64,000 nt of DNA. Source: Cerasicoccus maritimus. Lineage in GTDB: Bacteria > Verrucomicrobiota > Verrucomicrobiia > Opitutales > Cerasicoccaceae. Of the stretch, positions 36,317 through 44,830 are shown piece after piece; position 1 is the first letter of the stretch; each line of letters begins with the position of its first letter. The notes beneath the pieces were generated by a model that saw only the letters and a list, made by a program, of their open reading frames with translations, was not told where the DNA came from and searched no databases. Position numbers and translations under genes: made by a program. The DNA is taken from assembly GCA_031296935.1 (NCBI GenBank), contig JAVDPD010000004.1, forward strand, positions 62,001-126,000, read 5' to 3'.

Positions 36317-37321
36317 TCACTCCGGCTTAGGCATCCGCTTCAGCTCCTCTTCAATCTGCTCTAGCTCAATCAAGTCCTCGGCGTCAGCTTCTTGTTGGCG
36401 GCGGTGGGCATCGAAGGTTTCGTAGCGGTCTTCAGCCAGAGTGCGGGCCTCATCGCCAGTCAGGGAACCATGGTGATCGAGGACGGGGCGTTCATTGAAC
36501 TCAAGGAGGCGGTCGACATTGCGGCGCCAGAAATCGAGCGTGAGGTCCTGACGCTGCTTGGCGCGCAGCTCGGCTTGCTCCAGGAAGATCACCACAAGGC
36601 GGTTGAGCGTATCGATCTCGTCGGCCGTCAGGTAGTTCTTGGCAACGACAACATCCAATTTGCGCACCCGTGAGCCCTTCCAGGCCGTCAGGCCCATGTT
36701 GGGTAATTCCGGGTTGGCGCGCTCGCGGATGAGCTCGGCGGCGGTCAACTCCGTGACGGCGTAGAGGAGCTTGTTTTGCGTTTCGGCGAAGAAGAGTTGG
36801 GCGTCGCGATCGTTGCTTTGGTAGTCGCGGCTCAAGGCAAAGAGATCGCGCACCTTTTGGTAGAAGCGCTTCTCTGAGGCGCGGATGTCCCGAATGCGCG
36901 CGAGCAGCTCATCAAAGTAATCCCAGCCGCCGGGGTCCTTAAGGCGCTCGTCGTCCATGACAAAACCTTTGACGAGGTATTCCCGCAGGTGGCGCGTGGC
37001 CCATTGCCGGAATTGCGTCCCGCGCTCGGAGCGAACGCGATAGCCGATGGCGAGAATGAGGTCGAGATTGTGGAGCGTAATCCGGCGCTTTACCTGCCGC
37101 TGGCCTTCGGTTTGAACTGTCAAGGATTCCTTGACAGTTGCCTCGGCGGTTAGCTCACCCTCTTCAAAGATATTGTTGGCGTGGAGGCTGACGTTTTGCT
37201 TGGTGACCTGAAACAGCTCGGCGATTTCCAATTGGGTGAGCCAGACCGTGCCGCCCTCGACGCGGAGGTCGATGCGCGTTTCGCCATCGGGCGAGGTGTA
37301 GAGTATCAAGTCGTCAGCCAT
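36317..37321 (-). CDS. RhuM-family protein (virulence RhuM-like)
   Basis: About 334 residues from the ATG at 37321 (MADDLILYTS); the frame extends far upstream through non-coding sequence. The family pattern is clear: VWLTQLEIAELFQVTKQNVSLHANNIFEEGEL (about 26-57), the KRRITLHNLDLILAIGYRVRSERGTQFRQWA block (about 79-109), and the C-terminal YLTADEIDTLNRLVVIFLEQAELRA. RhuM-like proteins carry an N-terminal helix-turn-helix and are found in pathogenicity islands, prophages and near restriction or toxin systems; no activity is established. It is convergent with the A+T-rich pair. A codon change to lower G+C is not seen here. Confidence 0.87.
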   Translation of the reverse strand: MADDLILYTSPDGETRIDLRVEGGTVWLTQLEIAELFQVTKQNVSLHANNIFEEGELTAEATVKESLTVQTEGQRQVKRRITLHNLDLILAIGYRVRSERGTQFRQWATRHLREYLVKGFVMDDERLKDPGGWDYFDELLARIRDIRASEKRFYQKVRDLFALSRDYQSNDRDAQLFFAETQNKLLYAVTELTAAELIRERANPELPNMGLTAWKGSRVRKLDVVVAKNYLTADEIDTLNRLVVIFLEQAELRAKQRQDLTLDFWRRNVDRLLEFNERPVLDHHGSLTGDEARTLAEDRYETFDAHRRQQEADAEDLIELEQIEEELKRMPKPE

Positions 37322-37503
37322 GGAATCAATCGTTGACGATATTTCGTGATATGCAGCCGATTCGCGCAAGGGTTTTCCGTGACAAAACGGCGCTCGTGAC
37401 GGAATGACGGACAGCCAACTGCACACAGGTATCACCCCCGCCCATGCGTGACATCTCGCATCGGCAATTGACTTTGTGGGCTGGCTAAATGTCCAGCAGG
37501 GCC

Positions 37504-37675
37504 ATGAGCGAACCACAGCCGCACCCTTTTCTCGACCCGTCCTTTCACGTTGCCTGGAGCAGCCTCGACCCTGAGCTGATTGAGGAGGACAGCGCAAGGC
37601 CGAGCTACTCGACCGCAAGGACTTTGCCGCGCTGACACTGGGCCCGCGCATGGTCAAGAACGGCAAGGCCGCCCT
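37504..37675 (+). pseudogene. Decayed coding fragment of unknown family
   Basis: An ATG frame (37504-37635) reads HPFLDPSFHVAWSSLDPEL, which looks like the beginning of a real protein, possibly an M3-type peptidase start. After a frame change it continues as KAELLDRKDFAALTLGPRM and VKNGKAALA up to the MITE-like element at 37678. Protein-like composition across a frameshift suggests a broken gene. The family is a guess. The rest of 37322-37503 shows nothing clear. Confidence 0.35.
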
Positions 37676-37677
37676 GG

Positions 37678-37807
37678 CAGCCTGTCGGCTTTAATTTTTC
37701 GAGCCGCGAGAATGCCTCAGAGTTACTTTTCGACGAACAAGGCAGGGTCAAGCCACCCCCCGAAATGCTCCCAATCCCGCATAAACGCATTTAAATCCGG
37801 CAGGCTG
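37678..37807. mobile_element. 130-bp MITE-like element with IS1182-type ends
   Basis: The ends are inverted copies: left CAGCCTGTCGGCTTTAA (37678-37694) and right TTAAATCCGGCAGGCTG (37791-37807). They match the ends of the IS1182 element at 29600-31173 (CAGCCTGTCGG(A/C)TTT), suggesting mobilisation by that or a related transposase. No transposase inside. A frame inside (SSRENASELLFDEQGRV...) ends at a stop before the right arm and could be captured sequence. Confidence 0.65.
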
Positions 37808-37867
37808 TTTGTGTGCGAACTGACCCGTAGAATTGAGCAGCGGTGTCTGGCAGGTGTCCAAGTCGAA

Positions 37868-39367
37868 TTATTTTATCCATGGAAACGAAAGCCACAGATC
37901 ATTATCATCGCAATTACTTAAACCGACGACCCACTCGACGAATTTCGTGCTATCCGGTTTGTTCAAAACAGCATGTAGCGTGTGTTCCCCCTTATCTAAA
38001 TGCATGTCGACTGATTGATGCATTGGGACCCGATGTGGGGAAGGCGCCATTCGACCTTCCTCCCGTCCAAAGCAAAACTGATTGTTGAGGAATACCAGGC
38101 ATGGATGAGGCGAGTTAAACATAACTCGTGTGCGCATGCGTTGCTCCAACCTAAACCGGTATTGAACAAAAATTGCGTTTTCGTGGACCTGGCTGATGTC
38201 AAAACGAGCAAATGTACCATCGAAATTAACCGGTGTCATTGGTGGTAAATCAAGTAAATAGGGCTTACCCGTTTGCCAGCCATGACTAAACCAATCGACA
38301 TCCTTACTACCAACATATGCCCGAATTTCCAGATCCCGGTCGATTGTATGCGGGGTTGCCCGTTTAGGCCACTTTCCATCCAAGCGCTTGTTCAAACTTA
38401 ATATTAAATCTGTAAAGCCACCAAGCGTATCTGGTGGCTGAATACCAGTAATTTCCTTACTCAGAACCAGGTTACGACCAATTGGACGAAGCCATTTTTC
38501 ATCTATACACTGAGGGTTCATAATTCCGAGAAGTGCACCAACTGTCGCTGCGGTACAATCCGTATCCTTGCCGCAATTTGCTGCGGTGCAGATACTACGA
38601 CTAAAATCACCTGCTCCATCTAATAGAGCAAGATAGATGAAAGCCAAATTCTCAGTGACATTCGTAAAATTCTCATGTCCGTATTTAGCTAAGACTTTGG
38701 CACGTATTTTTTTCCAATCATGACACTGGTCCCACCAAAGTTGGGTGTCCTGGATGGCTTGTCGCAACTGCGCACCCTCAGGGATATACTCCAAGCCGAT
38801 ACTAATAACTTTATTGATGTCACTTTCGACAAAGGCAGCACTCTGAAGGGAGGCTAACCAGACCTCTGCCCAAAGCCCATCCCCGGCGTGATCCAAGCAT
38901 GCGTCTTCACGAGCATAGGCGGCCGCGAGTGCGGGATTTCCAGGAGCCAAGCACGCCCATATTTCGCTACGAATCGCCGCGCCCATGCCGTTTGCAAACC
39001 AATTGTCATAAGCGCCGGTCAATGGAGGCAAAATATCATTTTCAAGATTTCTTTTACATACACCATACTCATCCCAGGGAAAATTAATATGGTCACGCCA
39101 TCCTTTGATAAAGAGCTCTGGACAAACGTTAGGACGCTCTCCTCTTTCATCTAATAGACATGCCCACAGCACCTGAAGGTCTAAGTCGTCGTTAGCAAGC
39201 ATCGTCTCGGGCACTGGGTCGTAGTAAGTCAGCTTAAGGGGCCCAGTGTGCCCCTCGTATGGCATCCCCAGTGTCCCCCCTACTGCCTTTCCCAGCCAGC
39301 ACCCCATTACTCGATCACGATAATTTGGTATTGCGAGGACGTCTTCTTTTACCTTTGAAAATGTCAT
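37868..39367 (-). CDS. ADP-ribosylglycohydrolase-family protein with extra C-terminal domain
   Basis: About 499 residues from the ATG at 39367. The N-terminal domain (about 10-310) is an ADP-ribosylglycohydrolase fold: RVMGCWLGKAVGGTLGMPYEG at the start, the acidic LANDDLDLQVLWACLL (metal-binding region) and NCGKDTDCTAATVGALLGI (the late D.D.....G metal motif). The C-terminal part (about 350-499) is beta-rich and may be a carbohydrate-binding or Ig-like domain. Family members remove ADP-ribose from proteins or small molecules, but forms of this architecture in sugar gene clusters have no proven activity. It is the last gene of a minus-strand cluster with a lyase and a LacI regulator. Confidence 0.83.
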   Translation of the reverse strand: MTFSKVKEDVLAIPNYRDRVMGCWLGKAVGGTLGMPYEGHTGPLKLTYYDPVPETMLANDDLDLQVLWACLLDERGERPNVCPELFIKGWRDHINFPWDEYGVCKRNLENDILPPLTGAYDNWFANGMGAAIRSEIWACLAPGNPALAAAYAREDACLDHAGDGLWAEVWLASLQSAAFVESDINKVISIGLEYIPEGAQLRQAIQDTQLWWDQCHDWKKIRAKVLAKYGHENFTNVTENLAFIYLALLDGAGDFSRSICTAANCGKDTDCTAATVGALLGIMNPQCIDEKWLRPIGRNLVLSKEITGIQPPDTLGGFTDLILSLNKRLDGKWPKRATPHTIDRDLEIRAYVGSKDVDWFSHGWQTGKPYLLDLPPMTPVNFDGTFARFDISQVHENAIFVQYRFRLEQRMRTRVMFNSPHPCLVFLNNQFCFGREEGRMAPSPHRVPMHQSVDMHLDKGEHTLHAVLNKPDSTKFVEWVVGLSNCDDNDLWLSFPWIK

Positions 39368-39481
39368 ATGTATTTGTCTCCTGACTTGATTAAATCCCCC
39401 TAAAGTATGCGTTCGCACGTAAACACATATCATTGAGGCTTATCTCAATAAACTTGGAGTAGATATTCACAGCATCTAGCA

Positions 39482-40486
39482 CTATGCCATCGTTAATAAA
39501 ACTTCTTCTGTGACTTCGTGCTCCAAATCAAGTCCCTCTAAGTAGCGTTCAAGTTCATCTGCCATGTATTCACCCAAGCGATAGCATTCAGTATTCAGGC
39601 TACCCGCAATGTGAGGTGTGATAAATGCATTTGGCAATTTCCACAACAAGCTGTCGGCCGGGCATGGCTCAGGACTGGTAACATCTAAAACAGCATCGAT
39701 ATCGGTACGCTCCTGTAGAAAAGAAATCAACGTCGCTTCATCGATTAAAGCACCGCGAGCTGTATTGATCAGTGTTGCATGCGGCTTCATAGACGCCAGC
39801 AATGTATTATCTATCATTCCTTCTGTTTCAGGAAGACTCGGTGCGTGTAGGCTGACGACATCCGATGAAGCAAATAACTCCTCTAGCGAAACACCATGAG
39901 CGCCAATTGCATTCGCCGACTCTTGACTAATGAAAGGATCGTAAGCAAGGACATTGAGCGAATGCCCATGAGTCAAAAAGCTAGCAACTTTTCGACCAAC
40001 TGCTCCTAAAGAAACAATGCCAACTGTTGAGCGAAAAATGCCCGCTGCCTCTGGCGGCTTTTGCCATGCATGGCTCATCTCAGTGCGTTGCTGTGCACGC
40101 CAATATTTTTTAAGGCTTAGCAAGATTGCAGCATAGGCAAACTCTGCAGTTGGGATCGCATTCGCTCGCCAAGAAGAGGACACGCCTATGGATCGGGATC
40201 GGGCTGCTTCCGTATAAAACCCACGAATTGAGCCAGCCCCATAAAATACATGCTTTAACTGGGGCATCGCATCCAGGAAATAATCATCCATCAATGGCAT
40301 TCCCCAACCTGACAGAATGCATTCAACGGTAGCTAATTCATCTGTATGCTCGCGCCAATTTTCCGCTGTGATTATTCTACCAAGGGGACGGGTCAATTTG
40401 CCTATCCGCCGTTGCGTTTGTTCCGAATAGATTCTTCTTAATGAAACAGAACTTAGTATATACGCACTTTGTGGAAGTTTTGACAT
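39482..40486 (-). CDS. D-2-hydroxyacid dehydrogenase family protein
   Basis: A 334-residue NAD-dependent dehydrogenase. NAD-binding region: VGIVSLGAVGRKVASFL (about 159-175; the usual GxGxxG appears as SLGAVG), then LHAPSLPETEGMIDNTLLASM and NTARGALIDEATLISFL with the catalytic Arg. The Glu and His of the relay appear in VLDVTSPEPCPADSLLWKLPNAFITPHIAG. It reduces or oxidises a 2-hydroxy/2-oxo acid, perhaps a sugar acid derived from the lyase product, but that is inference from the cluster. It lies between the prepilin-type gene and the ADP-ribosylglycohydrolase-family gene on the same strand. Confidence 0.9.
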   Translation of the reverse strand: MSKLPQSAYILSSVSLRRIYSEQTQRRIGKLTRPLGRIITAENWREHTDELATVECILSGWGMPLMDDYFLDAMPQLKHVFYGAGSIRGFYTEAARSRSIGVSSSWRANAIPTAEFAYAAILLSLKKYWRAQQRTEMSHAWQKPPEAAGIFRSTVGIVSLGAVGRKVASFLTHGHSLNVLAYDPFISQESANAIGAHGVSLEELFASSDVVSLHAPSLPETEGMIDNTLLASMKPHATLINTARGALIDEATLISFLQERTDIDAVLDVTSPEPCPADSLLWKLPNAFITPHIAGSLNTECYRLGEYMADELERYLEGLDLEHEVTEEVLLTMA

Positions 40487-40524
40487 AGATTTGAATTGTA
40501 CGAATGTGGCTATTTAATATAATA

Positions 40525-41280
40525 TTACTTTTCGGTTACCCGCCACAGCCTGTCATTGCCAACTACATCCTCTCGCGTTAGCGCCTCTGCATTCCCGCCA
40601 AAGTAAACGGCGGCAGTCTTACCATCATATCGATAAGCGACAGCATGTTTCGTATAAACTTCGGAACCTGGATATTTGTCTGCACCATCGATGTGGATAA
40701 TCCAATCTAATGCATCAGAAAACGCGAGTTTCCGGGGCGGGTTGAAAATATCAGAAATGTTCACTTGATATTTTTCGTTGGGCTCACCCCATTTTGCGCT
40801 AAGGCTTGTAACATTATAGCCATAGGCCCGCTCGATTCTTAGCCCTTTTGAATTCGAGATTTCTGCGTTGGGTGCAACTAATCCTTCTGGCCAATTTTTC
40901 CCTGGCTCAATGGCAAGATATTGGCAAAACTCTGGATCAGTGTACCACGTAAAGGAATCGCCCTCCTCTGACCAATAGGCTACGGGAACGAAGGCACCCA
41001 TATGCTCATTACTATATAAAGTATTGGCTAATTGCAGTGAGCGCAGATTGCTTATGCTTTTACTAAGCGCTGCATAGTTACGGACTCGTGGTATACCCGC
41101 TAGAGCTAGCGTGCCGAGAATCGCGAGAATGGCAATAACGGTCAATAGTTCCACGAGCGTAAAGCCTTGGGAGAGGGCTTTCTGCTGCAAGATTTGACTC
41201 TTATTTGGCACGCCCAAATGGGATAAAACATTCATTGGAGAGATGAATTGGAGGGATGCATCGACTACATTTTTCAACAA
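40525..41280 (-). CDS. Prepilin-type N-terminal cleavage/methylation domain protein
   Basis: A 251-residue protein with the type IV prepilin signature: cleavage expected in QG|FTLVELLTVIAILAILG (G39|F40, Glu at +5), followed by a long hydrophobic helix and the N-methyl-Phe domain. The mature part contains SISNLRSLQLANTLYSNE, typical of the large pseudopilin families expanded in Planctomycetes and Verrucomicrobia. Starts at residue 1 or at the Met 15 codons later are both possible. It would be processed by a prepilin peptidase and displayed outside the cell. It may help handle polysaccharide; its role in this cluster is not proven. Confidence 0.88.
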   Translation of the reverse strand: MLKNVVDASLQFISPMNVLSHLGVPNKSQILQQKALSQGFTLVELLTVIAILAILGTLALAGIPRVRNYAALSKSISNLRSLQLANTLYSNEHMGAFVPVAYWSEEGDSFTWYTDPEFCQYLAIEPGKNWPEGLVAPNAEISNSKGLRIERAYGYNVTSLSAKWGEPNEKYQVNISDIFNPPRKLAFSDALDWIIHIDGADKYPGSEVYTKHAVAYRYDGKTAAVYFGGNAEALTREDVVGNDRLWRVTEK

Positions 41281-41351
41281 AAAGCCGCCCTCAATTCTTG
41301 AGGTTAATCCAAATCGTATATTATTAGAGAACGTCTATCGTGTCAGAGCCA

Positions 41352-42281
41352 TTAGGCTCCTCCACGACGATGTTTTCTAGAGAAGCAACGAATGCCAACC
41401 AGGAAGACCGCTGGTAATATCAACATGAATGAATTTGCTTCAGGAATAGTGGTTCCAGTCACAGAAAATTCCGAGACGCCAAATGAAACGACTGAAGAAC
41501 CGCTAGCATCACCAGTAAAGCTATCATCGCTAAAATTGACACCTACAGCAGTTACACCGCTCAAGCTAATGGTTTCGAAGGTTGCTGAGCCAGCATCGAA
41601 CAGTATCGAGCTTTCTGGAGAATAAACAGCCCACTGAGTAGAGGACAATTCACTACCACTGATTGAAATTGTGTTTCCGACACCGTTACCACCGCTTATG
41701 GTTGCTTCCGAGAGATAATACACTCCATCAATTTCAACCATCCACCGTCCTACAGGTGAGAACTTGTCTGCTGGCGAACCACTTGAATTCTGGTAGAAGC
41801 TAATCGAAAATCCATCAACACCTACGTTTCCAGTTTCAAAACCGGCGTTGAACTCCTCCTGCTTAAATAGATAGACGGCAGCAAATGAGAATGTGCCGCT
41901 TCCCCATCCCAGCGAGCGAAAGGTTTGCAGCCAAAGGGTATCGTTAGAACCGAGGTTGGAGTAATTGTTTCGTACGGCTTGATTCGAGAATCCGCTATCA
42001 ATGTCGCTACTAGTAAAGATGTAGCCACCATAGACTTTGGGACCCGAGTAGCCGCTTGAGGGACTCAGAGCGGTTGTATCGCTAAAGGCGTTCTCAAAAA
42101 TGTATGGGCCCGAGCCCGACTCGCTTGCAGTGCGTTCAAAGCTGGTATCGCTATCAACATAGGATGCCGAAGGCCCGAATTCGAAGACTGTAGCCGCTTG
42201 GCTGGAAGTGAAGGCACCAGACAATACCAAGGTCAACGCGGTTGAGAGAATACTTCCATGTAAGGGGTTGTTTATTAACAT
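41352..42281 (-). CDS. PEP-CTERM sorting domain protein
   Basis: A 309-residue secreted protein. N-terminal signal peptide (ILSTALTLVLSGAFTSSQA, cut before ATVFEF). The mature part is beta-rich, Ser/Gly/Thr-rich and without Cys, like other surface or matrix proteins. The C-terminus is a PEP-CTERM sorting signal: TIPEANSF (PEA variant), hydrophobic MLILPAVFLVGI, and the basic tail SRKHRRGG. An exosortase would cut it and anchor it in the envelope; none is in the window. It lies upstream of the prepilin-type gene on the same strand and downstream of the lyase gene. Function unknown. Confidence 0.85.
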   Translation of the reverse strand: MLINNPLHGSILSTALTLVLSGAFTSSQAATVFEFGPSASYVDSDTSFERTASESGSGPYIFENAFSDTTALSPSSGYSGPKVYGGYIFTSSDIDSGFSNQAVRNNYSNLGSNDTLWLQTFRSLGWGSGTFSFAAVYLFKQEEFNAGFETGNVGVDGFSISFYQNSSGSPADKFSPVGRWMVEIDGVYYLSEATISGGNGVGNTISISGSELSSTQWAVYSPESSILFDAGSATFETISLSGVTAVGVNFSDDSFTGDASGSSVVSFGVSEFSVTGTTIPEANSFMLILPAVFLVGIRCFSRKHRRGGA

Positions 42282-42436
42282 CTTATTTTGATTTTGTGTT
42301 ATTGTTTAGGGGTGAAAGGGGATTTAATTTGACATTATGCAAGTATTGGTTGGCCAATCAATATTGGCATTCCTGATACAGTTCAGCGAATCGATCAGAC
42401 TTTTTAGACGCCCTCTTAGAAAAACAGCCGATCAAC

Positions 42437-43702
42437 TTACTCAGGCACAGGAGCAAATACCAAACGAATGTAAGTATCTTTTTTCTTGGGCTTTGGCGCT
42501 TCCAATTCCCAGAGGCGACAGCGTGGGTCGTCAAAGCGCTTCCCCGCACGGCGAAATACCCCCCAGAGGTCTTTACCATCGTTCTCCTTAAGCTCGCTGT
42601 ACGGCCACTCCTCAGGATGATCCATATAATATCCCAAATAGGCAACTGCCCGATGGATGCTCTTGTCTTGCTCAGGAAAAGCCATCCCAAGCTTATCGCT
42701 AACTGCCAAAATATTGAGGTAGGCTTGCAGACAAAAAGTAGAATAGTGCAACGGTCGTGTGCGTTCAAGTTCCACTGGCATACTGCCATCAGGCTGAATC
42801 TGCTGAGTCAGACTAGGCGCCTTCTCAGCGTAAATGCCTCGAATTTCGTCACCTCGCCCACTGAACACGCCGTAAGCCCCAATTTGCGCAAAATACCAGA
42901 CTCCATGATTATTCTTTTGTGCAGACTCTTCCGCCGCGAAGTCACTTGTCAAAAACCAATCAAGCAATTCGCTTACCCATAGTTGAAGTGCAGCGTTATC
43001 TTCATCTGTCCAATGCGCTGAGCCTTGAATGAGCACCACGGCATCAAGCATAGTTGGCAGAGACCATGTGTCTATCATGCCAATTGAGCGACCTTCACAC
43101 AATCCAGGTATCGCCTGCGCATAGCGCAAATGCGGATTCATTCGAGTCGATTCATTGAGAAAGAATGTCCGCAGCCAAAGAGCAGCACACTCAGAATATC
43201 GTTCATCGTCAGTAATATAGTATGCTAATGAAAGTCGACGCACCGCATTCAGGACAGCCCCCATGCTTTCCATGTCTTTAAAGTTATCCTTGTTGAATTG
43301 CCCATCCTTTCGAATGTAAGGTTTGCCATCGTCAGTGTTCGGATTGGGCCACCAATAGGGTCCCATACTTGAATAATCATGGCGGTCTCCACTTGCCGGA
43401 AGTGATGTTTTATTTACGATAGTGGCGGGTTGGCGATTCAGAGCCTCTTCCGCAAGGCGAATCAATTCCTCAACCTCTGGAGACTTCATATCCGGGTTCT
43501 CTCTGTAGTTTGCTTGCATTTCTGCAAGCCACTCACCCTGCCATATTGTAGTATTTGGAATAGCATCGGTGGAAGGCCCATATTGAGCTTCCGAATGCTC
43601 AGACATGTCCGGCACTGTGCTCGCCTTTTGGGTATTATTGCAACCAACTACAAAAAAAAGGCCAGCAACTGCTACAAAGCAACTTATCCAGGGGGTTTGC
43701 AT
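42437..43702 (-). CDS. Alginate-lyase-like lipoprotein
   Basis: A 421-residue protein with a lipoprotein signal (hydrophobic core then VVGC, Cys near residue 21). The mature part reads as an (alpha/alpha) toroid alginate-lyase-domain protein: SGDRHDYSSMGPYWWPNPNT near residue 110, NPHLRYAQAIPGLCEGRSIGMIDTWSLP near 190, and KNNHGVWYFAQI near 270 (an Asn-His pair at the position used for catalysis). LERTRPLHYSTF near 330 would add the Tyr/Arg. It should cleave uronate-containing polysaccharide by beta-elimination outside the cell, but which one is unknown. It is adjacent to a LacI-type regulator, probably of the cluster. Confidence 0.82.
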   Translation of the reverse strand: MQTPWISCFVAVAGLFFVVGCNNTQKASTVPDMSEHSEAQYGPSTDAIPNTTIWQGEWLAEMQANYRENPDMKSPEVEELIRLAEEALNRQPATIVNKTSLPASGDRHDYSSMGPYWWPNPNTDDGKPYIRKDGQFNKDNFKDMESMGAVLNAVRRLSLAYYITDDERYSECAALWLRTFFLNESTRMNPHLRYAQAIPGLCEGRSIGMIDTWSLPTMLDAVVLIQGSAHWTDEDNAALQLWVSELLDWFLTSDFAAEESAQKNNHGVWYFAQIGAYGVFSGRGDEIRGIYAEKAPSLTQQIQPDGSMPVELERTRPLHYSTFCLQAYLNILAVSDKLGMAFPEQDKSIHRAVAYLGYYMDHPEEWPYSELKENDGKDLWGVFRRAGKRFDDPRCRLWELEAPKPKKKDTYIRLVFAPVPE

Positions 43703-43774
43703 GAAGACAATATTGAGGACCGCAGGTTATTTCATCAAGAAACACGCAACTGATACAGTTCAGTGGCATGACTC

Positions 43775-44830
43775 TCATTCAACCCGCTTACGTAAGGTCA
43801 TTCCTTCGTTCCAAGAACCTTCCACCAAGACATGCGTAGCAATCTGAGGAACACCAATCTCCTGAATATTGATTTTCTCTACTAGAAGCTCTAACGCTCG
43901 CGCTCCGGTCAAGTGAGCATTTTGATCAACTCCGGATAAAAATGGAGTCTCCTTCCATGCATCAAGGACAGCATACCCCACGTCTTCTGGGACCGCAATT
44001 CCTGCGGCAGTTAGGATATCGTAAATGTGTGCTCCTTGAGTCAAAATCACATCAGGCTTAGCTTTGAGATACCACTCCAATTCATCACCTTCTTGATTGA
44101 TCTCAGTAAAGTGAATAGGAATTCGTTCTTCCTTACGCAACTTAGCCTGATATGAGCGCACTCCTGCGCTCCACCCATGAAACGTCCGCCTATCAGATTC
44201 AGACGAAATACAACAACCAATTCTTCGGTAGCCTCGAGAGAATAGCTCATCCATCGCCATAAATGCAGACTGCAAGTGCTGATGCGATACAAGGTGTAGC
44301 TTAGGAGATTGAAGCGTAAATCCGAAGGCAATTGCGTAAAAACGAGAAAAGTCAAATTCCAGGGAATTGTCATATCCAGGCAAAGGCGCAATCAGAATAC
44401 CCTGAATATTTCTAGCGTTAAAAACTCTCTTTAAAGACTTGGAATTGTCTTTTTCCAAATCGAAGACATGCTCTTCGATGCGATATCCTAGCTCCTCAGC
44501 ACGTTGGCAAGCGCCATCAAAATAAGCACTATATATCCGAGAATGCCTCCAACACCATTCAGTGGGTACTACTGATAACCAAGCAACAGTTGCAGTATAA
44601 TGTGCGGGCGCATTCTTTTTCCGGTATGCAGCCAGCCCGGTAAGGTAAGGGTCTGGCCTGTATCCGATTTTTTTAGCGTGCTTAAGGACTCGGTCAATGG
44701 TTTCCTGAGGAAGGTCAGGATGATGTCGAAGTGCCATTGACACAGTTGACTGCGCCAGCCCAAGCTCATTTGCGAGGTCCTTTTGTGTCGTCCTTTTGGC
44801 TCCTTTCTCTACTTTGAGATTTTGAGGCAT
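43775..44830 (-). CDS. LacI-family transcriptional regulator
   Basis: A 351-residue regulator. N-terminal helix-turn-helix: TTQKDLANELGLAQSTVSMALRHH (about 13-37), with the hinge VLKHAKKIGYRPD. The C-terminal periplasmic-binding-like ligand domain (about 65-345) contains GILIAPLPG and GYAVLDAWKETPFLSGVDQN. It probably senses a sugar released by the adjacent lyase and controls the minus-strand cluster 37868-43702, inferred from position. A clear operator palindrome was not identified. The region is lower in G+C than the flanks. Confidence 0.9.
   Translation of the reverse strand: MPQNLKVEKGAKRTTQKDLANELGLAQSTVSMALRHHPDLPQETIDRVLKHAKKIGYRPDPYLTGLAAYRKKNAPAHYTATVAWLSVVPTEWCWRHSRIYSAYFDGACQRAEELGYRIEEHVFDLEKDNSKSLKRVFNARNIQGILIAPLPGYDNSLEFDFSRFYAIAFGFTLQSPKLHLVSHQHLQSAFMAMDELFSRGYRRIGCCISSESDRRTFHGWSAGVRSYQAKLRKEERIPIHFTEINQEGDELEWYLKAKPDVILTQGAHIYDILTAAGIAVPEDVGYAVLDAWKETPFLSGVDQNAHLTGARALELLVEKINIQEIGVPQIATHVLVEGSWNEGMTLRKRVE

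Noticed and set aside
39400..39425. TGCGTTCGCAC near-palindrome upstream of the ADP-ribosylglycohydrolase-type gene as a LacI operator
   Set aside because: Only about 10 bp, a single instance, not found at the other cluster promoters, so not reported as an operator.
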